Assembly (NCBI GenBank): GCA_023396225.1
Contig: JAEWWT010000031.1
Span: 1-41,436 of the forward strand
Reading direction: 5' to 3'
DNA from: Bacillota bacterium
Lineage (GTDB): Bacteria; Bacillota; Clostridia; Oscillospirales; Ruminococcaceae
Length of the DNA: 41,436 bases
The notes beneath the pieces are model-generated. The model had not been told where the DNA came from, did not search any database, and worked only from the letters and a program-made list of their open reading frames with translations. Positions 8,453-16,950 of this stretch are shown here, one piece after another (positions within the stretch are counted from its first letter, which is position 1; each line of letters begins with the position of its first letter). The position numbers and the translations under genes are program-made.

Positions 8453-8702
8453 ATGGGAAGTTGGGTGAAATTACGATTTGTGAAATAATGTGTAGCTCGT
8501 AATATTTAGATATGCAATATAAGGAGTAAAATAATAGGCAGGATAAATTAAACATGAGTTTATTTGACGTTATAGGATAATACGTTTTTTTGGATACGGA
8601 TTTACAAAAATTATGTTGACAATTAGTTTTAAATGCTAGGATTATTATAAGCAATTTTTGGCTCACATTAGTAATATAAATTGACAGCGTATAGACTAGA
8701 CG
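8453..8702. other. Stretch without a recognisable gene
   Basis: About 250 nt of AT-rich sequence between the helicase relic and the cas3 relic. Both strands carry many stops, and no motif, hairpin or promoter stands out. It is probably further decayed coding DNA. Confidence 0.5.
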
Positions 8703-9011
8703 ATTGAGGAATATTTATTAGATACTGCTAAATATGCAGGACAAGCATTGATAAATTGCGGCTTTTTTAACTGCAGTTATCTTGCCGGACTAATTCATGA
8801 TATGGGTAAGTTTAAAAATAAATTTATGGAATTTCTTGAATACTCATATGCAGGTAAAAATCCTATAAAAGGATAAGTAAATCATACCTTTGCAGGAACA
8901 ATTTATCTATTTAAAAGATATAATACGGATCCGAATGACAAATTTGAGAAGCTGACAAGTGAAATTATTACTTTTGCTGTCGGAGGTCATCATGGTGATT
9001 TTGATATTCTT
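8703..9011 (+). pseudogene. cas3: Relic of cas3 (HD nuclease domain)
   Basis: The frame reads YLLDTAKYAGQAL, then CSYLAGLIHDMGKFKNKFME, GKNPIKG-stop-VNHTFAG, and EIITFAVGGHHGDFD. This is the HD-nuclease pattern of Cas3: LAGLIHDMGK supplies the HD pair, NHTFAG a further His, and GGHHGDFD the His-His pair. There is an in-frame TAA between KG and VNH (8874-8876), no initiator, and no helicase part. At about 9012 the text passes straight into the Cas7 start without a frame change, so DNA was deleted between the two. Confidence 0.75.
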
Positions 9012-9122
9012 GAAAACAAAATTGATTTTGCTATGCTTGTATCAGTAAATAATGTAAAACCTAACGGGGATCCGCTGAACGGTAACTGTCTCCGTACTAC
9101 ATATATAGTACAGGGAGAAATT
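9012..9122 (+). pseudogene. cas7: Relic of cas7/csd2 (type I-C), N-terminal part
   Basis: ENKIDFAMLVSVNNVKPNGD followed by PLNGNCLRTTY and GEI matches the N-terminal signature of Csd2-type Cas7 proteins (NPNGDPLNGNRPRTTYDG.GEISDVC). Only about 37 codons remain. The frame continues from the cas3 relic, and the homology ends at about 9122, where TnpV-like sequence starts in another frame. This identifies the lost system as subtype I-C. Confidence 0.75.
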
Positions 9123-9123
9123 T

Positions 9124-9276
9124 TTGTTGAATCGGATGAACGGCGTGACGACGGTTGCGCAGCAAGGCATTACTGAGAATCTAAAAGTAACCAATCAAAT
9201 GGTATGGGTAGGTGTCATGAATAATATTCTAAATCCAGCTATAGAGTTTATTATGAAGGACTTTGTATATAATTGA
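9124..9276 (+). pseudogene. tnpV: Relic of a TnpV transposon-encoded protein, C-terminal part
   Basis: The frame ending at TGA 9274-9276 reads LLNRMNGVTTVAQQGITENL, then KVTNQMVWVGVMNNI and a tail ending KDFVYN. TnpV proteins of clostridial transposons end in a similar way (GVTE.LKA.NQMEWVGRMNNIR...E.IY). Only about 50 residues remain and there is no start. The fusion directly behind the cas7 relic suggests that a small transposon inserted there and then eroded. Confidence 0.6.
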
Positions 9277-9291
9277 TAGATGACTAATCGA

Positions 9292-9319
9292 TCCATGAAA
9301 TTAATTCTGATTTCATGGA
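9292..9319. repeat. Inverted repeat behind the TnpV relic
   Basis: TCCATGAAAT (9292-9301) and ATTTCATGGA (9310-9319) pair perfectly around an 8-nt loop, 15 nt after the TnpV stop. It may be the transposon gene's terminator or part of the element's end. The remaining sequence to 9452 shows nothing I can name. Confidence 0.5.
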
Positions 9320-9452
9320 CCTATTTATATACAATTATTGTAGTAAGAGATTTTTCTGCATTTTTGTTGGCAACTGCAGCTTTCCGTTGTTTACAAGTTC
9401 TTTCATGCAACGAAGCACAAACTACCCGTATAAGCGTTTCACTATTGGGTTA

Positions 9453-10094
9453 TTAATGAACTAATTCAAGAATCTCACTTAAGTCTTTGAAATTATAATC
9501 CCCCGCGTTTTTTTCGGAAGCATCACCGACACAGGCAACCATCATCCCTGCTGCCTTCCCAGCTTCCACACCTGCCAGCGCATCTTCAACAACCAAACAC
9601 TCTTTCGGGTCAATACCGAGCATTTCCGCTGCTTTCAGGAACACCTCTGGGTCGGGTTTGCTATGGGATATATTATTTCCGTCCGATATAGCATCAAAAA
9701 AATTCTCCAAACCTATTTGTTTCAAAATAATCGGTGTATTTTTACTGGACGAGCCAATCGCCAGCCGTGTATTCCTACTTTTTAAGGTTTCCAGTGCCTT
9801 CCTGTTTTGCTCAGATAAATCCGCCGGCGTCATTGTGGTCAGATAGCTCCTATAAATATTATTTTTTTCCTCCGCCAGTTCATTCTTTTGATCTTGGCTT
9901 AAAGAAGTCCCCTTATAATTTTCAAGAATAATTTCAAGACTTTCCATCCTTGAAACGCCCCGAAGCCTATTGTTTATTGTACGGTCAAACGGTATGTCTA
10001 ATTTCAGTGCCACTTCTTTCCATGCTTTATAATGAAATTCATCTGTAAAGCAAATAACGCCATCTAAATCAAAAATCACTGCACTATATTTCAT
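9453..10094 (-). CDS. pgmB: Beta-phosphoglucomutase (HAD superfamily)
   Basis: 213 residues, close to the 215-220 usual for beta-PGM. It converts beta-glucose-1-phosphate to glucose-6-phosphate through a phospho-Asp intermediate. Visible residues are the nucleophile and acid/base pair in VIFDLDGVI (D9, D11), cap residues RLRGVSRMESLE (43-54), GSSSKNT (motif II, 114-120), Lys146 in SKPDPE (motif III) and VVEDALAG (E170, D171, motif IV). ATG 10094 is chosen because GTGGAGAA lies just upstream; the open frame extends further, to 10124. It is the last gene of the minus-strand glycan operon, after a hairpin. It implies that some enzyme here makes beta-glucose-1-phosphate. Confidence 0.9.
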   Translation of the reverse strand: MKYSAVIFDLDGVICFTDEFHYKAWKEVALKLDIPFDRTINNRLRGVSRMESLEIILENYKGTSLSQDQKNELAEEKNNIYRSYLTTMTPADLSEQNRKALETLKSRNTRLAIGSSSKNTPIILKQIGLENFFDAISDGNNISHSKPDPEVFLKAAEMLGIDPKECLVVEDALAGVEAGKAAGMMVACVGDASEKNAGDYNFKDLSEILELVH

Positions 10095-10126
10095 AAATTC
10101 TCCACTTTCTTTTAAAAAAGCCACAC

Positions 10127-10170
10127 AAAGTCATTCTGAAACCTGTATAAAGAGACTTCAGAATGACTTT
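10127..10170. terminator. Hairpin between the GH3 and beta-PGM genes
   Basis: AAAGTCATTCTGAA (10127-10140) pairs perfectly with TTCAGAATGACTTT (10157-10170) across a 16-nt loop. A T6 run follows on the minus strand about 8 nt beyond the stem. It may terminate most operon transcripts before pgmB or act as an mRNA-stabilising element. Confidence 0.65.
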
Positions 10171-10190
10171 TTCAGCTGCTTCTTAATGTT

Positions 10191-11891
10191 TTACAATCTT
10201 GTATCCCAACGTCCGCAAAACGGATCAATCGGATTGGTGCCTACAAATTTACTTCTGCCCATTAGCTTGTCCATAAGCGATTCAAGCACGGTGTCATTTG
10301 AATTATAACAGTTAATAAAGGTCTTTATTCGCGGTACATCCAACAGGTGATACGGGTTTTCCACCGAGACAAACACTGTCGGAACCGATTGAATAAAGTG
10401 CGGGCAATTTGCCCCCATTGGCTGTTGCCATTCGATGCGAACCGTTGTCTGATTACTCTTTGTAGATATATTAGCCAGATACAAAATCAAATCATAATTT
10501 TCTGTCACTACGCTTGACGGAGGTACCATTCCTTCAATGGCTTTATGCGGTACAAAAACATCCACCTTAAAGCCCTCCGCTATAAGTCTTTCACGAATCT
10601 GATCACAAACACCTGCTCTGACCGAATAGGCAACTCCCTGCTCGCTTTCGATAGGATAATAAAGAATTTTTTTGTATTTATTTGTGTCCAGCGGTAAAAC
10701 GTCTTTTTGTTCTTTAACTAATGTAATGGCTTTTTCGGCACATTCCCGTGCCCAAGCCTTATGCTCGTCACAGCCGATAACTGACCTTGCATTTTCCAGT
10801 GTAGGAAGTGTTGGCTTTTTGTGTAGCCCCAACGCCGCCTTTAAGCCGAGAATTCTTGCTACAGCTTCATCAAGACGCTCCGGAGTAATGGTTCCGTCAT
10901 TAATTCCTTCCAGCATGAAAGCATAGTCTTCTTCTAAATTTCTGGTAAACAGAAACACATCAGCACCAACAGCAATGCTGTAAGGAACCGCACGTCTTCT
11001 TTCCATTGGAATCGTGAAGCCGGCCATTGTCGTCGCGTCAGTGCAAATCAAGCCGTTAAATCCCAATTTTTTACGAAGAAGTCCCATCATCAGCTCTCTT
11101 GATAAGGATGCAGGCAGGATTTCATCATCCTTCAAGCTCGGGTTCAGCTTTTTTGAATATTCTGGATGCAGGATATGACCCACCATCACAGTCATTGCAC
11201 CTGCATCAATACAAGTCTTATAAATTGCACCATAGGTTTTATCCCATTCCTCACAAGTTGTCGTATTGACACTGCTCACCAAATGTTGATCGCGCTCATC
11301 CATTCCATCGCCGGGGAAGTGCTTAATGGAAGCTGCCAACCCCAATGCCTGTATATTTTTTACATAGGCAAGCCCCATGTCGCGTACTTTCTCCCAATCA
11401 GAGCCAAAAGTTCTGATATTAGTAATAGGATTTCTAAAATTATTGTCAATATCAATAATAGGCGCAAACGCCCAATTCGCACCGACAGCTTTTCCTTCAC
11501 GTCCGCATGTTAGAGCCAATTTTTCTGCCATTTTAACATCATTTGTGGCTGCAACCTCAAGAGGCGAACCAATCAGCGTTCCTTCGGTAACAATACCGTT
11601 TCCGCCTTTTTCAAGATTTGCCGCGATAAGCATGGGGATGTCTGACTTTTTATATAGCATTTCGGTTATGGAAACAGCCTCTTCAGTAGAAAAAGGTCTG
11701 TACATAATCCCACCTGGCTTTAGGACCTTGAATATCTGGTCAACCTCCTCCTGTGTACCTTCAGCAGCACAAATACAAAATAGCTGTCCTGCCTTTTCTT
11801 CAACGCTCAGCGCATTCAGTGTCTCCTGCACCCATTCTAAATTATTATCATCCAGATAAAATGGGGCTTTTTTTAAAAAATCAAGACTCAT
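10191..11891 (-). CDS. Glycoside hydrolase family 3 enzyme, NagZ-type (possible phosphorylase)
   Basis: 566 residues with no signal peptide, so cytoplasmic. A TIM barrel carries the NagZ-type active-site loop KHFPGDGMDERDQH (190-203), whose D201-x-H203 dyad is the acid/base of this GH3 branch, and the nucleophile D285 in LICTDATTMAGF. A second alpha/beta domain follows (about 370-550). NagZ-type GH3 enzymes act on beta-N-acetylglucosaminides or beta-glucosides, and some use phosphate instead of water. The gene lies upstream of pgmB in the same direction, which would suit release of a beta-sugar-1-phosphate. The ribosome binding site AAAGGGAG is clear. The exact substrate cannot be read from the sequence. 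Confidence 0.88.
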   Translation of the reverse strand: MSLDFLKKAPFYLDDNNLEWVQETLNALSVEEKAGQLFCICAAEGTQEEVDQIFKVLKPGGIMYRPFSTEEAVSITEMLYKKSDIPMLIAANLEKGGNGIVTEGTLIGSPLEVAATNDVKMAEKLALTCGREGKAVGANWAFAPIIDIDNNFRNPITNIRTFGSDWEKVRDMGLAYVKNIQALGLAASIKHFPGDGMDERDQHLVSSVNTTTCEEWDKTYGAIYKTCIDAGAMTVMVGHILHPEYSKKLNPSLKDDEILPASLSRELMMGLLRKKLGFNGLICTDATTMAGFTIPMERRRAVPYSIAVGADVFLFTRNLEEDYAFMLEGINDGTITPERLDEAVARILGLKAALGLHKKPTLPTLENARSVIGCDEHKAWARECAEKAITLVKEQKDVLPLDTNKYKKILYYPIESEQGVAYSVRAGVCDQIRERLIAEGFKVDVFVPHKAIEGMVPPSSVVTENYDLILYLANISTKSNQTTVRIEWQQPMGANCPHFIQSVPTVFVSVENPYHLLDVPRIKTFINCYNSNDTVLESLMDKLMGRSKFVGTNPIDPFCGRWDTRL

Positions 11892-11915
11892 AAATTTTTC
11901 TCCCTTTTATATGAT

Positions 11916-12701
11916 TTAAAATGCATATTGCCATGTATTATACCCGCTTATAAAAATTATAGTAATCATCAAAGCAATAAAAAGATTATCAACCGCTCTC
12001 GATGACATTCGCCGGTTAAACAGTCTGCCTATTATCCCACCGGAAATCCCGCCGATTGACATAAGAATCAGTGCCAATAATTCAAATTCAGGAACTGTTT
12101 TTGTCAGAATAGTAGAAATCAAACTGGCCGCCTGACTAAAAAGAATGATATAAAGACTGTTCTGTGCTGCCGTTTTTGTTTCCATTGAAAAGAAAAAATA
12201 AAGTACAACTAGATTAATTGGTCCTCCTCCAATACCGAGAAAGCTCGACGTGGCTCCCAAAGATAAACCTATAGTCATACAAAGCAGGGTATTCCGAATA
12301 TGTACGGTTTTGACTTTATGCTTGTTTAAGGTGTAAATCAGAGTGCCGACGGTGATAACCAGCAGACAAAATGCCTGTACAGCACCGATAACATCAGGGT
12401 CTGAAAACATCCCCTTGACGTATGTAAAAAGCTGTTTCCCGAGGATTCCTCCAATGACTGCACCGATGGACAGAGGGGTTCCCGTTTTAAAATCAATCAT
12501 ACTTTCTTTTGAAGAAATTACTTTTCCAACAGAATATAAGCTCATACATAGCACTGTGCAACCAGACAAAAAGCTAATTGTTGAAACACTGGCAATTTGA
12601 AAAATATCAAGGGTAGGCTTAATAATCACACCACCGCCAATGCCACAAATAGCGCCAATGACGGATGCCAGCGCACTTATTATAAAAAATAACAAATACA
12701 T
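11916..12701 (-). CDS. TauE/SafE family anion exporter (membrane)
   Basis: 261 residues, mostly hydrophobic, with about eight membrane segments in two related halves. Each half carries the family's Gly-rich motif: GAICGIGGGVIIKP (17-29) and SFLGIGGGPINL (153-164). The family exports sulfite, sulfoacetate or related C2/sulfur anions. In an operon with two sulfatases, the natural inference is export of sulfate or sulfite released from the glycan. The start at ATG 12701 has a weak GGAAA site. It sits 24 nt upstream of the GH3 start and 52 nt after the AEC stop. Confidence 0.85.
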   Translation of the reverse strand: MYLLFFIISALASVIGAICGIGGGVIIKPTLDIFQIASVSTISFLSGCTVLCMSLYSVGKVISSKESMIDFKTGTPLSIGAVIGGILGKQLFTYVKGMFSDPDVIGAVQAFCLLVITVGTLIYTLNKHKVKTVHIRNTLLCMTIGLSLGATSSFLGIGGGPINLVVLYFFFSMETKTAAQNSLYIILFSQAASLISTILTKTVPEFELLALILMSIGGISGGIIGRLFNRRMSSRAVDNLFIALMITIIFISGYNTWQYAF

Positions 12702-12753
12702 AATATTTCCATTTCGTTTAATTTTGTAATTAAAACAGAATCACATTGATTGA

Positions 12754-13659
12754 TTAAAATAATGCTTCTGCTATCATTAGCAAAACCGGCAGTGAAGCTA
12801 TACATAACAAAGTGCTTAAAACAACCGTTTTTACCGCGTAAGGATAATCCGCATCGTTAAGCTGAGCATAAACCGCCACATTTGCTCCAACAGGACAGGC
12901 AGATACAATTAAAAATGCCAGACGGATTTCATTGGAAGCCGGAATAACCATAAGCGATCCTAAAGTTAATAGAGGGATAAAAAACAATCTTACCAAGCAG
13001 GTGCAATAAAGCTGTTTTGAATTAAACATTGTTTTTATATCCGCTTGAGCCAGATAGACACCCATAACAAGCATCGCAATCGGAGTATTTAAGGCGCCCA
13101 GATAATTAAGGGGCATTCGAATAATTTCCGGAACCTGTATCCTCAGCAGGAAAATAGCGGTTCCCAAAAGGACACTTATGATAATGGGATTGATAATAAT
13201 TTTTTTCCATTCTGTTTTTTTCCCATTGGTAAGTAGCCCAACACCATATGTAACCTGCATAATATTGATTGCGGCAATAAAAGGCGTGATATAAAATACC
13301 GCACTGCTCCCCAGTGCCGCTAACGTCAGTGGGATTCCAAAAAAGCCTGGATTTGAAAAGCTGGTTGCAAAGTTATCTATAGGTGATTTTTTAAAAATGA
13401 ATCCACTAAGCAGAACGGATATTCCTAAGACCATCAAAGCCAACCCCGTGCAAACCAGAAGCTCAGTGGTTTTCTTTTTCGAATATTCTGTGATGAAGCT
13501 ATTGAAAATGACCACAGGGATAATAACATTCACTAGAAGAGAGGCCATATCCCTGCTTCCGGCCTTTGTAATCTTTTTGGTTTTAAATAAAACATACCCT
13601 AAACCCATTATCAAAAACATGACAATAGTTTGCTTTACAACAATTATGATTGTATCCAT
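12754..13659 (-). CDS. AEC (auxin efflux carrier) family transporter
   Basis: 301 residues with about ten hydrophobic segments. The N-terminal region has the AEC pattern: FLIMGLGYVLFKTKKITKAG, then LLVNVIIPVVIFNSF with the family's conserved Asn and Pro-Pro-like kink. The C-terminal half repeats the fold (MLVMGVYLAQADIK, ACPVGANVAVYAQLN). Bacterial members move malate, malonate or other organic anions. Its role in the glycan operon is unclear; it may expel an acid end product or co-substrate. AGAGG precedes ATG 13659. It is 10 nt after the GH1 stop, in the same operon. Confidence 0.85.
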   Translation of the reverse strand: MDTIIIVVKQTIVMFLIMGLGYVLFKTKKITKAGSRDMASLLVNVIIPVVIFNSFITEYSKKKTTELLVCTGLALMVLGISVLLSGFIFKKSPIDNFATSFSNPGFFGIPLTLAALGSSAVFYITPFIAAINIMQVTYGVGLLTNGKKTEWKKIIINPIIISVLLGTAIFLLRIQVPEIIRMPLNYLGALNTPIAMLVMGVYLAQADIKTMFNSKQLYCTCLVRLFFIPLLTLGSLMVIPASNEIRLAFLIVSACPVGANVAVYAQLNDADYPYAVKTVVLSTLLCIASLPVLLMIAEALF

Positions 13660-13669
13660 AAATCCTCTT

Positions 13670-15085
13670 CTATTTTTTTAAACTCTCTCCATTTGTAGCG
13701 ATAATATTTTTATACCACTCAAAACTCTTTTTTTTATAGCGGTTTAACGTGCCAGAACCATCATTATTGCGATCTACATATATAAAGCCATAACGCTTTT
13801 TCATCTCTGCGGTTGACGCGCTTACAAGGTCGATACAACCCCAGGAGGTGTACCCCATAACCTCAACACCATCTTCAATTGCCTCGCTGACCTGAACCAA
13901 ATGGTTATTGAGATACTGTATCCTGTAATCATCCAATACAGTCGGTCCATCCGGTCCTTCCACTAGCACGTCATTGGCACCGAGGCCGTTTTCGACAACG
14001 AAGAGCGGCTTTTGGTAACGATCGTACAATGTGTTAAGAACATAACGCAAGCCCTTAGGGTCAATTGCCCAGCCCCATTGGCTTTTTTTCAGATAAGGAT
14101 TCTCCACGCCTAATAGGATATTCCCTTGTTCTTTTTTCTTATCGGTTCCCGCCGTTTCACAGGAAGACATATAATAGCTGAAGCTAACGAAATCCGCTAC
14201 ATTTTCACGCATTAGCTTTTCTTCCTCTGTGGTGATATTTAAATGGACATTTTTTTGTTTAAAAAGCCGTTTGGAATAGCTGGGATAGTAACCCCTGATC
14301 TGAACATCGCTGAACAGTAAGTTCTGCCTGTCCGCCTCCAAACTTGCCAGTATATCCTCAGGCTTTGGCGTTAACGGATACACTGGCATGGCAAGAATCA
14401 TGCATCCTAACCTATTTTCAGAATCTATTTCATGTCCAATTTTAATTGCCCAGGCACTCGCTACAAGCTCATGATGAATTGCTTGATACAAGTCCTGACT
14501 TGTAAGCTGTTCTGGATGTGTGGTAATTGCACCACTCATAAATGGAGCAAAGATAATACTGTTAATTTCGTTGAATGTCAGCCAATAGTGTACCTTTCCT
14601 TTGTAACGGTTAAACAAAATTGTTACATACCTCTTATAGAATTCTATAAGTTTAGGGCTAGTCCAGCCATTATACTTTGTTGCTAAATTAAGGGGCGTTT
14701 CATAATGGCTGATTGTAACAAGCGGCTCAATTCCATATTTATGGCACTCATCAAAAACTTTGTCATAGAACATTAAGCCTTCTTCATTCGGAGTTTGGTC
14801 ATCTCCGTTCGGAAAAATTCGACTCCATGCAATGGATGTTCTGTAGACCTTAAAACCCATTTCCGCAAAAAGCTTGATATCCTCCTTATACCTATGATAA
14901 AAATCAATTCCGATAAGCTTTAAATTATCGGCAGTAGGTTCACTTATCGGTGGTTCAAGAATGCCCCTTGGCATTACATCTTGAATATCAAGACCTTTGC
15001 CGCCCTCGTTATACGCACCTTCATACTGATTGGCTGCTGTAGCGCCACCCCATAAAAAACCTTGAGGAAAATTAAACGTTTTCAT
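13670..15085 (-). CDS. bglA: GH1 6-phospho-beta-glucosidase
   Basis: 471 residues, standard for GH1. It starts FPQGFLWGGATAANQYEGA, has the acid/base Glu173 in LTFNEIN and the nucleophile Glu365 in FVVENGLGAND. The C-terminal phosphate-binding pattern, S422 in LVSAS with K429-K430 and Y432 in KKRYGF, marks the 6-phospho branch. The predicted reaction is hydrolysis of cytoplasmic 6-phospho-beta-glucosides to glucose-6-phosphate plus aglycone or sugar. Its start overlaps the end of the ROK kinase gene by 14 nt, so the two are translationally coupled. No PTS genes are present, so the kinase next door probably makes its substrate. Confidence 0.9.
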   Translation of the reverse strand: MKTFNFPQGFLWGGATAANQYEGAYNEGGKGLDIQDVMPRGILEPPISEPTADNLKLIGIDFYHRYKEDIKLFAEMGFKVYRTSIAWSRIFPNGDDQTPNEEGLMFYDKVFDECHKYGIEPLVTISHYETPLNLATKYNGWTSPKLIEFYKRYVTILFNRYKGKVHYWLTFNEINSIIFAPFMSGAITTHPEQLTSQDLYQAIHHELVASAWAIKIGHEIDSENRLGCMILAMPVYPLTPKPEDILASLEADRQNLLFSDVQIRGYYPSYSKRLFKQKNVHLNITTEEEKLMRENVADFVSFSYYMSSCETAGTDKKKEQGNILLGVENPYLKKSQWGWAIDPKGLRYVLNTLYDRYQKPLFVVENGLGANDVLVEGPDGPTVLDDYRIQYLNNHLVQVSEAIEDGVEVMGYTSWGCIDLVSASTAEMKKRYGFIYVDRNNDGSGTLNRYKKKSFEWYKNIIATNGESLKK

Positions 15086-16001
15086 TCATTATCCTCCTAT
15101 TTTTAATTTTTTCCTTGCATTTAAAAACAGCACCGATAATGTTTGCATCATTCCCATTTCTGCTTTGAACCACAATGGGTGCCGTAGGTCTTAGTATACA
15201 TAGTTTCATCAGATCCTGTATTTCTTCGTTAATTGTATCAATAAATATTTTTTCCCTGCTGATTCCTCCGCCTATAGCAAAAATCTCTGGATCCAGCACG
15301 GATTGAAGATTTAAGATATGTATCCCCAACCTTCTAGCAAACGTGTGCAAGGCTTTTATTGCGTCTTTATCTCCGCTGTGAATTAATTTGAAAATTTGAA
15401 AACCATCCAGTTTTGTTTCGGTAGAAAGGTTCTTTTCCTTGATAATTAAGTCCTGTAATCCGCCTACCCCACCTTTAAATGCAAGGAATGCATCCCAAGT
15501 TCCCAAATCTTCTGGCTGGTCTATTAGATAGCTAAACTCACCGGCAAAATGATTTAATCCGCGGTGAACCTTTCCATTTATTAAAATTCCACCTGCTACT
15601 GCTGTTCCTATTGCCATCACAACGCCACATGTTTTGCCAGAAAGGGTACCGCAGGCATATTCACCGTAAGCACAACTCTTACCGTCGTTCTCCACAGCGC
15701 AAGGAAGCCCCGTTTTTTCCTCCATGATTCTTCCGAAGGCAATGCCTTCCATAAAAGTAAGGCTTCCTCCTCGCAGGATTGTTCCGTTTTCATCATCCAG
15801 TATCGTACCTGGCATACTGAAACCAATACCTTGAATTCCACTCAAATAAGGCTGTGCAATTTTCATAACCTTATTGACAACAGCATCAACACCCTTAAAA
15901 TTCGTAGGAAACCTATACTTTTCGATAATTTTGAAATCTTCTGATACCAACGCATACTTTATTTCGGTTCCGCCCATATCAAAAGATAGATATTTATCCA
16001 T
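15072..16001 (-). CDS. ROK family sugar kinase (beta-glucoside kinase-like)
   Basis: 309 residues. The phosphate loop is FDMGGTEIKY (7-16) and the catalytic Asp106 sits in VENDGKSCAYGEY. An adenosine-binding Gly-rich stretch, FAIGGGISRE, lies near the C-terminus. The Cys-rich zinc motif of ROK glucokinases and repressors is missing (GLNHFAGEFSYLI occupies that region), and there is no HTH domain. Because it is coupled to a 6-phospho-beta-glucosidase and to an ABC importer rather than a PTS, a BglK-like role (ATP-dependent phosphorylation of imported beta-glucosides) fits better than plain glucokinase. Its ribosome binding site is weak (GAGAA). Confidence 0.82.
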   Translation of the reverse strand: MDKYLSFDMGGTEIKYALVSEDFKIIEKYRFPTNFKGVDAVVNKVMKIAQPYLSGIQGIGFSMPGTILDDENGTILRGGSLTFMEGIAFGRIMEEKTGLPCAVENDGKSCAYGEYACGTLSGKTCGVVMAIGTAVAGGILINGKVHRGLNHFAGEFSYLIDQPEDLGTWDAFLAFKGGVGGLQDLIIKEKNLSTETKLDGFQIFKLIHSGDKDAIKALHTFARRLGIHILNLQSVLDPEIFAIGGGISREKIFIDTINEEIQDLMKLCILRPTAPIVVQSRNGNDANIIGAVFKCKEKIKNRRIMNENV

Positions 16002-16067
16002 AATTGATTCTCATACCCTTCACAAAAACCTTAATGATTCTAATATTCCCTTGCTTATTAAACCAGA

Positions 16068-16895
16068 TTAGAAAGCGTTTCCTTTTACATCTTCAGTGGG
16101 TATCAGCAGGTTTATTGCCTTTTCAATTGACATGTCCCAGAACCGCCACTCGTGGTCGTATTCGTCAACTTCATCAAATTCTGCTTCTAGCCCGATTTCT
16201 TTAGCGTATTTTCTAAATTTCTGAAATTTATCGTATACCAATCTGTCGGATGATCCGCAGGTGAAATACAGTTTTGGTAATATTCCATTACGCGCTTTGT
16301 CCTTTGCCAGTTGCCAAAGATTATGTTTTGAATGTAAGAACTCCTGCAATCCGCCCGCATTATTTAACTGATTTATGGTTCTGGGATACCACATTCCATT
16401 AGGGTCCTCTTTATCAATTTCATATGGGCAATGGGACATGATATACGCAGCCGCAAATTTTTCAGGATAATTCAGTGCATATCCGCAGGCGCCAAGTCCG
16501 CCCATGGACAGACCGGCAATAAAGGTGTCCTCCCGCTTGGTACTGACAGGAAACCAATTACTAACCATAGGCATTAATTCTTCCGTCATAAAATCAAACA
16601 TGTTATACCCAATGCCAAAGCCGCCCCAATTGACATAATCCGAGTTCAGCGCCGAAGGCATAACCACAACGAGGTTCTTTTCACAAGCGTATTGTTCAAC
16701 ATTTGATTTTCGTACCCAATCGGAATAACAGCCAAACGTACCATGAAGAAGATACAAAACCTTGAACTTCCCCTGAGTATTATAAAAATCTTTTGAACTT
16801 TCAGACGAGAATCTAGATTTATCTGGGAGAATGATATTCACATCTGTACTGCCGTTTAAATAAATGCTGTCAAAATTCAAATGAACCAATGCCAT
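16068..16895 (-). CDS. Carbohydrate-esterase-like alpha/beta hydrolase
   Basis: 275 residues without a signal peptide. It resembles the esterase-D/tributyrin esterase group. The oxyanion region is YLLHGTFG (48-55), the nucleophile elbow AGLSMGG has Ser130, an acid is likely at D218 or D223 (CGSSDRLVYDK), and His249 lies in YDHEW. In this operon it probably removes acetyl or other acyl groups from the imported sugar before phosphorylation. AAGGAAGG lies 8 nt before ATG 16895. It is placed between the sulfatases and the kinase, so acyl and sulfate removal are encoded side by side. Confidence 0.85.
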   Translation of the reverse strand: MALVHLNFDSIYLNGSTDVNIILPDKSRFSSESSKDFYNTQGKFKVLYLLHGTFGCYSDWVRKSNVEQYACEKNLVVVMPSALNSDYVNWGGFGIGYNMFDFMTEELMPMVSNWFPVSTKREDTFIAGLSMGGLGACGYALNYPEKFAAAYIMSHCPYEIDKEDPNGMWYPRTINQLNNAGGLQEFLHSKHNLWQLAKDKARNGILPKLYFTCGSSDRLVYDKFQKFRKYAKEIGLEAEFDEVDEYDHEWRFWDMSIEKAINLLIPTEDVKGNAF

Positions 16896-16950
16896 AAGCG
16901 ACCCTTCCTTCTTATAATTCTTTTGTAAATTGACGGTTAAATCAAATTGA

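Noticed and set aside
8436..8666. 76-residue minus-strand open frame
   Set aside because: Low-complexity, Cys/Tyr/Ile-rich translation of AT-rich DNA between two gene relics; no motif and no ribosome binding site.
15072..16001. ROK protein as a transcriptional repressor
   Set aside because: It has no N-terminal HTH, starts directly with the phosphate loop, and is coupled to a 6-phospho-beta-glucosidase gene, so a kinase is the better reading.
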